A DNA stretch of 64,000 bases from Geoalkalibacter halelectricus (GTDB lineage: Bacteria > Desulfobacterota > Desulfuromonadia > Desulfuromonadales > Geoalkalibacteraceae), in NCBI RefSeq assembly GCF_025263685.1, contig NZ_CP092109.1, positions 1,923,001 to 1,987,000 of the forward strand, written 5' to 3'. The notes beneath the pieces were generated by a model, which was not told where the DNA came from, did no database searches, and saw nothing but the letters and a program-made list of their open reading frames with translations. Below are positions 7,219 to 16,464 of the stretch, piece after piece. Positions within the stretch are counted from its first letter, which is position 1. Every line of letters begins with the position of its first letter. A program made the translations under genes and the position numbers.

Positions 7219-8925
7219 ATGCGCATAAACATTCAGTGGAGAGTCGGCGGACTTCTTGCGCTGGTGTTGGTTATCGCCTTCGGCGCCAGCATACTCATCG
7301 CCACCACGCAGACGCGAGGGCTTCTGCACAACATCTCGGAGCAGGCCCTCGGCGCCTTGGACCGCGCCGGCAATGACAGGGCCCTCAATGTTTTCAACAG
7401 CTTCGAGACAGGCGCGGCGGGATCCATCGAAAGGGGCGAGATGGACATCTTTCGCGAACTGATTCAGGATCTCGGGGCGATCGCCGGCGTCGAGGAAATC
7501 GGCCTGACCGATCCGGAGGGCTTGATCGTCTATACCAATCGCCCGGAGCAGTTAAACCGGCCCCTGAATCCCGCGGATTTCTCCGAGACCGTCGCCTCGG
7601 GCTACGACCTGCTGAAAAAGGAGCAGGGCGATTCCCTGTTTCTGGCCCGCGGCCACTATCTCACCGCGGACTGCCTGCGTTGCCATTTCAACGCGCGCCT
7701 CAACGACCTATCCGGGGTTCTGTACCTACGCTACGACATGAAGGATATCCGCGAAACCGCCGCCCTCATGGCGGCGGCCACCGACCAGGCGGGCCTAAGC
7801 AGCATGCGTACCGGACTGGCGACGGGTCTGGGCGGATTGATCGCGGCGCTCGTCTGCACCCATGTTTTGCTTGGACGGCTGGTAAAAACTCCCGTCGTCC
7901 GGCTGCGGGCGATGATGCAGGGACTTTCCGACGGTCGACTGGTGCAGCGCCTCGGAATGACCCGGCAGGATGAAATCGGCGATACCGCCCGCGCCATGGA
8001 CGCCCTGGCGGATAGTTTGCGCGACGAGGTGGTGCAAACTCTCACGCGCCTGGCTGATGGCGATCTGACCGGCAGCGTGCGGCCTCGCGCCGCGGAGGAC
8101 GTGGTGCGCGGATCCCTGAAGAAGCTCTCGGAAGATCTGCGCAACACCATCACCCAGATTCATCAGTCCGCCGACCAGATCTCCTGCGGGGCCAACCAGG
8201 TCGCATCCGCGAGCCAAAACCTCTCCAAGGGAGCGACGGACCAGGCGGCATCCCTGGAGGAAATTTCAGCGTCCATGAACGAAATCGCGAGCCAAACCCG
8301 CCAGGGAGCGGAAAACGCCTCGGGCGCCGGTGGCCTCATTCACGAAATTCAGGAAGCAGCCGGACAGGGCCAGAAACGAATGGGAGAGATGGTTCAAGCC
8401 ATGACCAATATCAATCAAGCCGGTCACAATATCGAAAAGATCATTAAAACCATCGACGAAATAGCCTTCCAGACCAATCTTCTGGCGCTAAACGCGGCCG
8501 TGGAGGCGGCGCGGGCCGGGCAGCACGGCCGCGGCTTCGCCGTGGTCGCCGAAGAGGTTCGCTCCCTCGCGGGCCGCTGCGCCAACGCCGCGCAGGAAAC
8601 CTCGCTGCTGATCGCCGATGCGGTCGAAAAGGCCGAATCGGGAGCGCAAATCGCCCGCGGCACCCAGGAATCCTTTGCCTCCATCGTCGGCGGGATCGAA
8701 AACATCACCAAACTTGTGGCGGAAATCGCCACATCCACCCAGGATCAGGCCGAGGGAATCTCGCAAGTCAATCTGGGTCTGGGACAGGTCGATCAGGTCA
8801 CCCAGCAAAACACCGCCAACGCCGAGCAAAGCGCGGCCGCCGCGGAGGAGTTGGCCGGCCAGTCCCGTCATCTGCGCGAGCTTATGGGACGTTTCAAACT
8901 TCCCTCAACCCGGCTGCTTGGCTAA
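7219..8925 (+). CDS. Methyl-accepting chemotaxis protein with heme c motif in its sensor domain
   Basis: The 568-residue receptor has a first transmembrane helix at about 10-30 and a second at about 197-220, enclosing a periplasmic domain of about 165 residues. That domain contains [10 protein letters not shown], a CxxCH c-type heme attachment site (Cys152, Cys155, His156), as in the heme-containing PAS-like receptors known from Geobacter. A HAMP domain (about 220-275) and a long cytoplasmic signalling hairpin follow, with the conserved tip [21 protein letters not shown]. No CheR-binding pentapeptide is seen at the C-terminus. It starts 28 bases after the hydrogenase small subunit, so it is probably co-transcribed. 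Sensing of redox state or hydrogenase output is an inference. Confidence 0.9.
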   Translation: MRINIQWRVGGLLALVLVIAFGASILIATTQTRGLLHNISEQALGALDRAGNDRALNVFNSFETGAAGSIERGEMDIFRELIQDLGAIAGVEEIGLTDPEGLIVYTNRPEQLNRPLNPADFSETVASGYDLLKKEQGDSLFLARGHYLTADCLRCHFNARLNDLSGVLYLRYDMKDIRETAALMAAATDQAGLSSMRTGLATGLGGLIAALVCTHVLLGRLVKTPVVRLRAMMQGLSDGRLVQRLGMTRQDEIGDTARAMDALADSLRDEVVQTLTRLADGDLTGSVRPRAAEDVVRGSLKKLSEDLRNTITQIHQSADQISCGANQVASASQNLSKGATDQAASLEEISASMNEIASQTRQGAENASGAGGLIHEIQEAAGQGQKRMGEMVQAMTNINQAGHNIEKIIKTIDEIAFQTNLLALNAAVEAARAGQHGRGFAVVAEEVRSLAGRCANAAQETSLLIADAVEKAESGAQIARGTQESFASIVGGIENITKLVAEIATSTQDQAEGISQVNLGLGQVDQVTQQNTANAEQSAAAAEELAGQSRHLRELMGRFKLPSTRLLG

Positions 8926-8937
8926 TCAGCGCCTACC

Positions 8938-9423
8938 CTACCCCAGGGGCACCACCAGCACCGGCCGCTTGGAACGATGCAGCACTTTCTCCGCGACGCT
9001 GCCGAGAAAGGTATAATGCAGCCGCCCTTTGCCGTGTGAGCCGAGCACGATGAGATCGGCGTCAATTTCATCGGCTTCGGAAAGGATACGCGCCACGGGG
9101 TTGCCGTGACGCACGTGGATTTCACTCACCAGGGTGGCGCCCTCGTTCGGATCGCCGATTTCCTCGCGCGCGAAGGCTTCGAGACGCATGCGGATTTCCT
9201 GCCGCACCTCGTCCTTGTGGTCGAGCTCCATGTCCGCCAGGCGCTCTTCCCCCATCACCGTCGCCACAAAATTGAGCACCGCCGGTTCCACCTCGGGCAA
9301 GACGTGCAAAATATGAATGCGCGCCTCGAACCGTCGCGCCAGGGCCAGGGCGTGACGAAAGGCATGGGCGGCGTTGGATGACAGATCGGTGGCGTAGAGC
9401 AGCGTGCGGTAGACAGGCAGCAT
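8938..9423 (-). CDS. Universal stress protein UspA family
   Basis: The 161-residue protein is a single USP domain. It begins MLPVYRTLLYATDLSSNA and ends with the ATP-binding signature GSHGKGRLHYTFLGSVAEKVL (G-x2-G-x9-GS), suggesting the ATP-binding class. These proteins support survival under stress and often regulate transporters. The gene lies 17 bases upstream of, and in the same direction as, nothing but its own 3' neighbour is convergent with the chemoreceptor gene; on its 5' side the TRAP permease ends 17 bases before it, so it may be the last gene of the TRAP operon. UspA genes next to TRAP transporters are well known. Confidence 0.88.
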   Translation of the reverse strand: MLPVYRTLLYATDLSSNAAHAFRHALALARRFEARIHILHVLPEVEPAVLNFVATVMGEERLADMELDHKDEVRQEIRMRLEAFAREEIGDPNEGATLVSEIHVRHGNPVARILSEADEIDADLIVLGSHGKGRLHYTFLGSVAEKVLHRSKRPVLVVPLG

Positions 9424-9440
9424 GGCAACTCTCCTCGGAA

Positions 9441-11501
9441 TCAGGCGGCTGCGGCCGAAGGCTTGCGGGTACGCAGCTTCTGCAGGGCGAAAATCACCAG
9501 ATACAGGGCCAGACCGACCATATAGCTCAGGTAGTGGTTTTCGATGCCGATGAAGCCGGCGAAAAATCCCGGCCGGAACATGATCAGCGCCACCCCGAGC
9601 AGCATAATAAGCTCATACCAGCGGGTGCGCGTCACGAACCAGCACTGAGTCGCCGAAACGAAGGCAAAGGCGCCGATGCAGGTCATGCCGAAGATGTAGA
9701 AGGGCAGAAAGTAGCCCTCGACCCCCACCAGCAGCATATCCGTATTGAAAATGAACATGAAGGGCAACACCGCCGTACGGATATCGTAGGCGAAGGCCTG
9801 CAACCCCGTGGGAATGGGATCGGAGCGGGCGATGGCGCTGGCCGCGTAGGCCGCCAGCCCCACCGGCGGGGTGTCGTCGGCGAGAATCCCGAAATAGAAA
9901 ACGAACAGATGCGCGGCGATGAGCGGCACCTCGAATCCCTGCCAGCCGGCGATGGTCACCAGGGCCGGTGCTGTCAGCGACGCCATGACGATGTAGTTGG
10001 CGGTGGTCGGCAGGCCCATGCCGAGAATCAGGCTGGCCAGGGCGGTGATGAGCAGCATGAGATAGAGATTGCCGCGACTCAGGGTATTGATGATGTCGGT
10101 GATCAATCCGCCCAGCCCCAGAGTCACCACGCCGACGATGATGCCCGCAGCCGCGGTAGCCACCGCCACCGCCACCATGTTGCGCCCCCCGGAGATCAAC
10201 CCGCTGAGAATATCCATGGCGCCCTGCTTGAGCCCTTGCAGGGGACTGCCGCCGTAAATCAGGGCCTTGACCGGGTGCTGCAGCAGCATGATCACCGCCA
10301 GAACCAGAATCGCGCGGTAGGCGGCGAGGTCGGGAGAATGGCGCGGGATGATGAGTTCGTAAAGCAGCACCAGGATCGGCACAAGATAATAGAAGCCGCT
10401 GCGCAAAATGGCGAAAAATACCGGCATCTCGGCCTTGGTCAGCCCGCGCATGCCGAGTTTGGACGCCTCCAGGTGGGTGAGAAAAAACAGCGCGAAATAA
10501 CTGGCGAAAGCCGGGATGGCCGCGGCCTTGACCACTTCCAGGTAGGAGATGTTGACGTACTCGGCGATGATGAAGGCCGCCGCGCCCATGATCGGCGGCA
10601 TGAGTTGGCCGTTGGTGGACACCGCCACCTCGATGGCGGCGGCCTTTTTGGCCGGATAACCGACCTTTTTCATGAGCGGAATGGTAAAGGTGCCGGTGGT
10701 CACCACGTTGGCGATGGAAGAGCCCGACACCATGCCCGTCATGCCGCTGGCCAGAACCGCCGCCTTTGCCGGGCCGCCCTTGTAGCGCCCGAGCAGGCTC
10801 ATGGCCAGGTCGATGAAGAACTTGCCGGCCCCGGCCTTGTCGAGCAGGGCGCCGAAAAGCACGAAGAGAAACACGATGCGCGCCGACACCCCCAGGGGGA
10901 TGCCGTAGATGCCCTCGGTGGTCAGGCTAATCTGGCTGACGTAGCGCGCCAGACTCACGCCCCTAAAGGCAAGAAAATCGGGCATGTAGGGCCCGAAAAA
11001 GGCGTAGAGAGTGAAAATCAGGGCGATCACCGGAAGGGCCGGACCGATCACCCGGCGCGCCGCTTCGAGCAATACGACCACCAGAAAAATGCCGACCACC
11101 ATATCGAACATGCTGGGTCGGCCGACCCGCATGGCGATACCCTCGTAATCTAAAACGATGTACAGGGCGGCCAGGGCGGCGAGAACCGCCAGAATCATGT
11201 CGGGTATGGGGATTTTGTGCTTCTCGCCCAACCAGCGCAGCCCGGGGATGCGTACGTCGCGGCCCAGGGTGGGATAGGCGAGAAACACGATGAGCAGGGC
11301 AAACGCCAGGTGAATGGCGCGGATGTAGGTGGTGTCGAGCAGCAGCCAACTGGCGATGGAGAGCTGAAACAGCGACCAGCTCAGGGCGATGGCCGCCACG
11401 AGGTAAAGTTGCCACCCTTGGGGGCGGCGCAGGCCGAGCTCCTCTTCCTCCTTGAGTCGCTGCGCGGCCTTAAGGCCCTCGCCCTGGTTCATTTTCGCCA
11501 T
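9441..11501 (-). CDS. TRAP transporter fused permease (4TM/12TM, DctQM-type)
   Basis: This 686-residue, highly hydrophobic protein fuses the small (DctQ-like) and large (DctM-like) TRAP membrane subunits, as in TAXI-type systems. The DctM part shows GMTGMVSGSSIANVVTTGTFTIP and GLPTTANYIVMASL, the conserved loops of the fused family. It would drive ion-coupled uptake of an organic acid delivered by the binding protein encoded just upstream (12588-11584). Substrate cannot be read from the sequence; members of this group carry dicarboxylates, glutamate or related compounds. The final C-terminal segment (KLRTRKPSAAAA) is cytoplasmic and charged. Confidence 0.92.
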   Translation of the reverse strand: MAKMNQGEGLKAAQRLKEEEELGLRRPQGWQLYLVAAIALSWSLFQLSIASWLLLDTTYIRAIHLAFALLIVFLAYPTLGRDVRIPGLRWLGEKHKIPIPDMILAVLAALAALYIVLDYEGIAMRVGRPSMFDMVVGIFLVVVLLEAARRVIGPALPVIALIFTLYAFFGPYMPDFLAFRGVSLARYVSQISLTTEGIYGIPLGVSARIVFLFVLFGALLDKAGAGKFFIDLAMSLLGRYKGGPAKAAVLASGMTGMVSGSSIANVVTTGTFTIPLMKKVGYPAKKAAAIEVAVSTNGQLMPPIMGAAAFIIAEYVNISYLEVVKAAAIPAFASYFALFFLTHLEASKLGMRGLTKAEMPVFFAILRSGFYYLVPILVLLYELIIPRHSPDLAAYRAILVLAVIMLLQHPVKALIYGGSPLQGLKQGAMDILSGLISGGRNMVAVAVATAAAGIIVGVVTLGLGGLITDIINTLSRGNLYLMLLITALASLILGMGLPTTANYIVMASLTAPALVTIAGWQGFEVPLIAAHLFVFYFGILADDTPPVGLAAYAASAIARSDPIPTGLQAFAYDIRTAVLPFMFIFNTDMLLVGVEGYFLPFYIFGMTCIGAFAFVSATQCWFVTRTRWYELIMLLGVALIMFRPGFFAGFIGIENHYLSYMVGLALYLVIFALQKLRTRKPSAAAA

Positions 11502-11539
11502 CCAATTCCCCTCCGCCCCACACCCACGTCAGCTAAGAC

Positions 11540-11572
11540 AAAAACCCGGAGGCGCTAAAACGCCCCCGGGTT
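11540..11572 (-). terminator. Intercistronic intrinsic terminator between TAXI receptor and permease
   Basis: On the minus strand a GC-rich hairpin (AACCCGGGGGCG / CGCCTCCGGGTT, loop TTTTAG) is followed by TTTTTG. It lies between the stop of the binding-protein gene and the start of the permease gene. A partial terminator here would make binding protein in excess of permease, a common pattern for such transporters. Confidence 0.7.
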
Positions 11573-11583
11573 CCAGGCTCCGG

Positions 11584-12588
11584 TTACAGCATTCCCTTTT
11601 CACGGAAATACCTCTCCGCGCCGGCATGCAGAGGCGCCGAGAGACCTTCGAGCATATTCTGGGGGGTGAGAACCTCCAGGGCGGGATGCAGGTTCCTGAG
11701 GCTTTCGAGGTTTTCGAACACGACCCTGGTGAGAGTGTAGACCACGTCCTCGGGCACGTCGGAGGAGGTGCAGATGGTGGCCTTGACACCGAAGGTCGGA
11801 ACCGGCTCGGTGTTGACCACGCCGGGATAAGGCTCGATGGGAATCGTCGCCGGTGCGTAGAAGGGCTGACGATTCACGAGTATTTCCACCAGGTCGGCGT
11901 CCACCGGCACGAAGCGCACCCTGCGGGTTCCGGCCACCGCTTCCTTGACCGAGCCGTTGGGATGTCCGACGGTGTAGAAGAAGGCATCGATGCGTCCGTC
12001 CTGCAGCATGCTCGCCGATTCGGCCGGGCGGATGCCCTCGGCGCGCAGATCGGCGTTGGGGTCGATGCCCGCGGCGTCGAAGAGATCCAGGGCATTGACG
12101 CGCTGCCCCGTGCCGGGGGCGCCGATATTGACGATCTTGCCCACCAGGTCGGCGACGCTCTCGATGTTCGAGTCGGCCGCGGAGAGAATCGTCACTGCCT
12201 CGGGATGCAGGGCGAACATGGAGCGCAGCTTGGTCTGGGGACGCCCGGCCCATTCTCCCTGGCCGTGATAGGCCTGGTGCTGCAGATCGGATTGCACCAC
12301 GCCGAGTTCGAGATCGCCGCTCATCAGAGCGTTGATGTTGAACACCGAACCGCCCGTCGATTCCACCGTGGTGCGTAGATTGAATTCATTGCGCCGCTCG
12401 TTGATCAGGCGACTGATGGCGCCTCCCACCGGGTAATAGACGCCGGTGACGCCGCCGGTGCCGATGGTGACGAAGCGCATGGCGCCGGGCCGGGTGGTTT
12501 CCTGGGTGCCTTCGGGGGCCGCACCCCGGTCGCTTTGGCAGCCGGCCAACAACAACAGGGACAAGACCGCGACAACGAATCTCTTCAT
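11584..12588 (-). CDS. TAXI-family TRAP transporter solute receptor (lipoprotein)
   Basis: The 334-residue protein has the lipoprotein signal MKRFVVAVLSLLLLAGCQS, so it is anchored by lipid in the periplasm. The mature part begins with RFVTIGTGGVTGVYYPVGGAIS, the hallmark of the TAXI (TRAP-associated extracytoplasmic immunogenic) receptors, and includes VGKIVNIGAPGTGQR. It captures the substrate and hands it to the fused permease encoded downstream. The ATG at 12588 has AGGAGG about eight bases upstream; a longer reading frame to 12717 would hide the signal peptide and is not used. Confidence 0.92.
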   Translation of the reverse strand: MKRFVVAVLSLLLLAGCQSDRGAAPEGTQETTRPGAMRFVTIGTGGVTGVYYPVGGAISRLINERRNEFNLRTTVESTGGSVFNINALMSGDLELGVVQSDLQHQAYHGQGEWAGRPQTKLRSMFALHPEAVTILSAADSNIESVADLVGKIVNIGAPGTGQRVNALDLFDAAGIDPNADLRAEGIRPAESASMLQDGRIDAFFYTVGHPNGSVKEAVAGTRRVRFVPVDADLVEILVNRQPFYAPATIPIEPYPGVVNTEPVPTFGVKATICTSSDVPEDVVYTLTRVVFENLESLRNLHPALEVLTPQNMLEGLSAPLHAGAERYFREKGML

Positions 12589-12745
12589 GATGGATCCTCC
12601 TGGGTTTCTCCGAACGTTTCCCAACCGTGACGAAGGGGAAAAAATGCACCTGACTGAACCGGGATGCAAAGGTATACGCCGATTTGCTAACGCTAGCAAA
12701 ACATTCAAGGGTGTCAAGAAGCGTGGGAGAATTGGGAGGGTGAAC

Positions 12746-12774
12746 CACGGGCCGCTTCCCTGAAGCGGCCCGTG
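12746..12774. terminator. Strong hairpin between the TAXI and LOG genes
   Basis: CACGGGCCGCTTC pairs with GAAGCGGCCCGTG around a three-base loop. It lies five bases past the stop of the LOG-family gene. It lacks a clear T-run, so it may end transcription with help or act as an mRNA 3' stabiliser. Confidence 0.5.
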
Positions 12775-12778
12775 CGGA

Positions 12779-13807
12779 TCAGAAGCTGTTGATGCGCCGG
12801 ATAAAGGCCATGAGCAGGCCGAAATTGCGCCGATTGAACTTGAGAATCAGGCGGGGCAGATGCAGCAGGTCGGGCTGGTCGCGCTCCACGGGAAAGGCGC
12901 CGTCTTGCTTGATGCGTGTTCCCGCGACCAGAATCTGGCTGAACTCCTTCTCGAGGATTTCGATCTGCTCGGGGCTGAGCGGCTTGTTCAGGCGCATGAC
13001 CAGATTCTCGCCGACGAAGCGGCTGGAATGGTAGACCTGATAGAAATCGTCGATGAGCTGCACCGCCTCCGCGGGGTCGCGAGTAATGGTGAACAGCCCG
13101 AAATCCTCGCCGCTGATCAGGCCCTTCCTGAGCAAAATCTTCTTGATGAAATCGAACCAGATCTCCCAGTAATCACCCTGGTCGTCATCGATGAGCACCA
13201 GGGGAATGGGCGGGTTCTTGCCGGTCTGCATGAGGGTGAGGGTTTCCATGGCTTCATCCAGGGTGCCGAAGCCGCCGGGAAACAAGGCCACGGCGTGGGC
13301 CTCCTTGAGAAACGCCACCTTGCGGTTGAAGAAATATTTGTAGATCAGGACCTTGTCGTCCTGGGACATGACCGGATTGGTTTCCTGCTCGAAGGGCAGG
13401 TGGATATTGACCGCGAAGGAATTGTCCGCCCCGGCGCCTTCGTTGCCGGCCTGCATGATGCCCCCGCCGCCGCCGGTGATGGCCATGTAGCCGCGCTCGG
13501 CCAGCATGCGCGAGAAATCCACGCATTTCTGGTAGATGGGGTCGGCAGCCTCGGTGCGCGCCGAGCCGAAGATGGTCACCTTGCGCCGCTGCCGATAGGG
13601 GCCGAAAACCTTGCTGGTGTAGCGCATCTCCTTCATGGTGGTGCGCATGAGCTTGAGATCGGCGGGATAGTCGATTTCCTGCCCGGCCTTGAGGGCGCTC
13701 AGGATCATCTCACGCACCAGCCGGGGGTGATGAACCTCGACCATGCCCATGAGTTGATCGATCAGATCGTCCACCGGACCGTTATTGCGGTTGAAACTCA
13801 ATTCCAT
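12779..13807 (-). CDS. LOG-family protein (TIGR00730-type nucleotide phosphoribohydrolase)
   Basis: The 342-residue protein contains the LOG signature PGGFGTLDEAMETLTLMQTGK and the upstream GGGGGIMQAGNEGA loop of the Rossmann-like fold, in residues about 90-240. LOG proteins split nucleoside 5'-monophosphates such as cytokinin ribotides to base plus ribose phosphate, and related proteins act on AMP/GMP/CMP (PpnN). Compared with short LOG proteins (about 190 residues), this one has extra N- and C-terminal segments, the long form common in Geobacter relatives. The ATG at 13807 begins MELSFNRNNGPVDDL; the gene appears monocistronic, upstream of the LOG-TAXI hairpin. Confidence 0.85.
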   Translation of the reverse strand: MELSFNRNNGPVDDLIDQLMGMVEVHHPRLVREMILSALKAGQEIDYPADLKLMRTTMKEMRYTSKVFGPYRQRRKVTIFGSARTEAADPIYQKCVDFSRMLAERGYMAITGGGGGIMQAGNEGAGADNSFAVNIHLPFEQETNPVMSQDDKVLIYKYFFNRKVAFLKEAHAVALFPGGFGTLDEAMETLTLMQTGKNPPIPLVLIDDDQGDYWEIWFDFIKKILLRKGLISGEDFGLFTITRDPAEAVQLIDDFYQVYHSSRFVGENLVMRLNKPLSPEQIEILEKEFSQILVAGTRIKQDGAFPVERDQPDLLHLPRLILKFNRRNFGLLMAFIRRINSF

Positions 13808-13844
13808 GATTCATTTCTCCCCAAAAAAATCCCGCGCGTCCACG

Positions 13845-13885
13845 CCCCTTGCCCTGGGGCTGCGACCCCATACTGAACAGTTAAA
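13845..13885. repeat. Dispersed intergenic repeat, copy 2 (rnpB 3' end)
   Basis: This copy reads GGGGCTGCGACCCCATACTGAACAG around 13856-13880 (given here in part), matching the core of copies at 1318-1367 and 43778-43826. It directly abuts the T-run (on the minus strand) that follows RNase P RNA. Confidence 0.55.
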
Positions 13886-13890
13886 AAAAC

Positions 13891-14294
13891 GAGGATGGCC
13901 GAAGAAGGCCGTAAGCCGGGTTCTGTTCCCCACGGCGGTTACCCCCCGCGGGGCGGTGATCATTCCTCTAGGGCCGCCGTCGCCGACGGCCTCAAGCAGC
14001 CTAACCCGGGAGCTTCGGACGGGCCGCCCTCAAACGCTCCTCTATTCGGCCTTGCTCCGGATGGGGTTTACCGAGCTGCCGATGTCGCCACCGGCACTGG
14101 TGAGCTCTTACCTCACCCTTTCACCCTTACCCACCTAAGCCGAAGCCTGGGTGGGCGGTCTGCTCTCTGTGGCACTATCCCTAGGGTTGCCCCCGGTTCC
14201 CGTTAGGAACCATCCTGCCCTGCGGAGCCCGGACTTTCCTCCCCCCGCCCCTAACGGGCGGGCGGCGATCACCTGTCCTTCTCCGACCATCCTC
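13891..14294 (-). ncRNA. rnpB: RNase P RNA (bacterial type A)
   Basis: The RNA component of RNase P cuts the 5' leader from precursor tRNAs. The 5' strand GAGGATGGTC (14294-14285) pairs with the 3' strand GGCCATCCTC (13900-13891) to form helix P1. The conserved CR-I segment GGAAAGTCCGGGCTCC appears on the minus strand at about 14225-14241, and the 3' conserved ACAGAACCCGGCTTAC is at about 13911-13926. A T-run follows immediately (13883-13889 on the minus strand), giving an intrinsic stop. The length of about 404 nt fits type A RNAs. Confidence 0.93.
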
Positions 14295-14316
14295 GCGGAT
14301 AAACCCGCTTGGCGCC

Positions 14317-15048
14317 TTAAGCCCGCTCAGGCCCCGAAAGGAAAATCAGCCGGTGGCAATGCGGGCAGGTCATGACCTCTTCCTGGCGGTAGAGGCTGTT
14401 GAACACCTGGGGCGGCAACTGCATGTTGCAACCCTGGCAGGCGCCCTGCCGCGCCTCGACGACGGCCAGGCCGCCGCGACGTTCGAGCAGCATCTGGTAG
14501 CGCTTGCGCGTGGGTACCGGAATTTGCTCGAAAATCGTGCCGCGCTCGGACTCGCGACTGCTGAGCACGGCATCCATCTCGGCCAAACGCGCCTCGATTT
14601 CGCCGCGCCGTTGAGCCGCCTTTTCCTCCTGGGCGGCAAGCTCCTGATCCTTCTCCTGCTTCTCCCCTTCCAGAGCGGCGATCTCGCCATCCTTGGCCTT
14701 GATGCGCTCCTCGATATCGCGGTTCATCTTCTTGGCCGTGTCGACCTCCTTGAGCACCGCGACATACTCCTTCTGGGTCTTGATGGAAGGCAGGCGGCCT
14801 TCGGCGCGCGCCACATTGTCGCGCTCCTGGATCAAAGCCTGCTCGAATTCCCGGCGCTCGGCCTGCAGGCTTTCCAGGCTCTCCTGCAAACCGGCCACCA
14901 TGGCACGGACCCGCTCGACCTCGGCATCCAGGGTTCCGAGTTCCTGCTGCAACTGCTGCCGGTCCTGGCGCACGCGCCCCACCACTGAATCGATGTCCTG
15001 AAGTTCCTTAAGCAAGTGCATCTGTTCCTGAACGTTTTTTGCTTCCAT
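14317..15048 (-). CDS. Coiled-coil protein with C-terminal C4 zinc ribbon (DUF164/zf-RING_7)
   Basis: The 243-residue protein is almost all charged coiled coil (residues about 5-180). It ends in a zinc ribbon with CQGCNMQLP and CPHCHRLIFL (two CxxC pairs). This is the conserved family often placed next to nif3-like genes and rnpB in Geobacter relatives. The function is not established; nucleic-acid or ribosome-related binding has been suggested for the family. It lies about 100 bases downstream of the Nif3-like gene and just upstream of rnpB, and is probably the second gene of that operon. Confidence 0.85.
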   Translation of the reverse strand: MEAKNVQEQMHLLKELQDIDSVVGRVRQDRQQLQQELGTLDAEVERVRAMVAGLQESLESLQAERREFEQALIQERDNVARAEGRLPSIKTQKEYVAVLKEVDTAKKMNRDIEERIKAKDGEIAALEGEKQEKDQELAAQEEKAAQRRGEIEARLAEMDAVLSSRESERGTIFEQIPVPTRKRYQMLLERRGGLAVVEARQGACQGCNMQLPPQVFNSLYRQEEVMTCPHCHRLIFLSGPERA

Positions 15049-15145
15049 TCCTGTCCTTCCCGTGAGCTGGGGTTGCGCCGGGCCGCCGAGGGGATTGCCC
15101 CGGGCGATCCGGCCGAAAAAGGGCGCATAAAAATGAAGGGGGAAA

Positions 15146-16276
15146 TCAGACCATCCGAAATGGATCGATTTCCCCCCTTGCCTGCATGATTTCCGTTGCC
15201 CACCCGCGTTCCTCGAACCGCTGGCCCAGCCACTCGGCCAGGCGTGGCACCAGGATGCGCTCGGTGGCGAAATGGCCGGCGTCGATGAGCGCCAGCCCTT
15301 GACTCAAAGCATTTTGGGCTTCGTGGTATTTGACGTCGCCGGTGACCAAGACATCCACCCCCTGGCGCGCCGCCTCACCAATCAGGGACGCACCGCTGCC
15401 CGCGCAAACGGCCACCTTGCGCACCGTGCACTCGGCGTCGCCGACCACCCGCGGGGCCGCGCAGCCCAGGGCCGTGCGTACCCGCGCGGCAAAGGCATCC
15501 AGGGACTGTGCCGTCGCAAGTCGCCCGATGCGTCCCAACCCAACGTCGAGGCGGCGGTTGTGCAGCGGGATCAGGTCGTAGGCAACCTCTTCGTAGGGGT
15601 GGGCCTTGACCATGCGCTGCACGGCGCGCGCCAGATGCTCACGCGGCACCACCGTCTCCAGGCGCAGTTCGCGCACGGTTTCGCGGCCGCCGCCGACCTG
15701 GCCGATGAAGGGATTGCTGTGGACGCCAGGACGAAAGGTGCCGCTGCCGACCGTGCGAAAGGAGCACTGGTCGTACTCGCCGATGTGACCGGCTCCACCC
15801 TCGAACAGGGCCGAAGCCACGGCGTTTTCATAACCGCAGGGGACAAACACCACCAGCTTGAACAGATCACCGCCGGCCGTTTGCAGCACGGTGCATTGCT
15901 CCAGGCCGAGAGTTTCGGCCAGCCAGTCGTTAAGGCCGAAGCGGGCACGATCGAGGTTGGTGTGGGCACAGAGCACCGCCAACTCGGAGCGGGCGGCCTG
16001 CAACAGGACCCGCCCCGCATCGTCCGTCGGGGTGAGATTCTTGAGGGGGCGAAAAATCAGGGGATGGTGGGTGAGCAGCAACTGGGCCTCGGCGGCGACC
16101 GCTTCAGCGACGACCGCGCTGGAGGGATCCAGGGCGACACAGAGGCGGCGCACCTCGGCGGCGGGATCTCCCACCTGCAGCCCGACGTTGTCCCATTCCT
16201 CGGCCAGGGCGGCGGGCGCCAGGGCATGAATCTGGCCAACGACATCTTGAACGCGCGGAAATTTCTTTTTTTGCAT
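15146..16276 (-). CDS. Nif3-like dinuclear metal centre protein
   Basis: The 376-residue protein shows the Nif3/YbgI/YqfO pattern: LALTHHPLIF-like LLLTHHPLIFRPLK and AHTNLDRARFGLNDWL in the N-terminal half, an inserted PII-like middle domain (about 135-240; LVVFVPCGYENAV...AGHIGEYDQCSF), and VLVTGDVKYHEAQNAL...DAGHFATE at the C-terminus. His and Asp/Glu residues in these motifs hold two metal ions. Annotated in databases as GTP cyclohydrolase 1 type 2, though the physiological role is uncertain. The three-part plan matches the long (YqfO-like) form. Confidence 0.9.
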   Translation of the reverse strand: MQKKKFPRVQDVVGQIHALAPAALAEEWDNVGLQVGDPAAEVRRLCVALDPSSAVVAEAVAAEAQLLLTHHPLIFRPLKNLTPTDDAGRVLLQAARSELAVLCAHTNLDRARFGLNDWLAETLGLEQCTVLQTAGGDLFKLVVFVPCGYENAVASALFEGGAGHIGEYDQCSFRTVGSGTFRPGVHSNPFIGQVGGGRETVRELRLETVVPREHLARAVQRMVKAHPYEEVAYDLIPLHNRRLDVGLGRIGRLATAQSLDAFAARVRTALGCAAPRVVGDAECTVRKVAVCAGSGASLIGEAARQGVDVLVTGDVKYHEAQNALSQGLALIDAGHFATERILVPRLAEWLGQRFEERGWATEIMQARGEIDPFRMV

Positions 16277-16389
16277 CCGTTCCTTGTCCGGAAAAAAAAA
16301 GAGTGCACCACCACCCCGCGTGTTGCACTCTTCGCAAGCTCTTGGCCTGCCCTATGTTTGAATGAGATCTGGACTCATGTTCTTCCGGT

Positions 16390-16464
16390 GGTGGGCCCAC
16401 CAGGATTCGAACCTGGGACTAACCGGTTATGAGCCGGTGGCTCTAACCGCTGAGCTATAGGCCC
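16390..16464 (-). tRNA. tRNA with CAU anticodon, probably tRNA-Ile2 (lysidine-modified)
   Basis: The minus strand folds as a 75-nt tRNA including an encoded CCA. The acceptor stem is GGGCCTA/TGGGCCC, the D arm has AGCTCAGCGGTTAGAGC, and the T arm has GGTTCGAATCC. The anticodon loop CTCATAA (CAT anticodon) sits on an ACCGG/CCGGT stem. This loop and stem resemble bacterial tRNA-Ile2, whose C34 is changed to lysidine by TilS so it reads AUA, more than elongator tRNA-Met. Identity between the two cannot be fully settled by eye. It lies between the Nif3-like gene and rpoD. Confidence 0.85.

Noticed and set aside
9378-11153. Plus-strand frame of 591 codons opposite the TRAP permease
   Set aside because: Its product is Gly/His/Gln-rich with no motif, while the opposite strand encodes a clear permease.
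16390-16464. Reading the CAU tRNA as elongator tRNA-Met
   Set aside because: The anticodon arm (ACCGG-CTCATAA-CCGGT) and D arm look more like tRNA-Ile2, but this was not excluded by computation.
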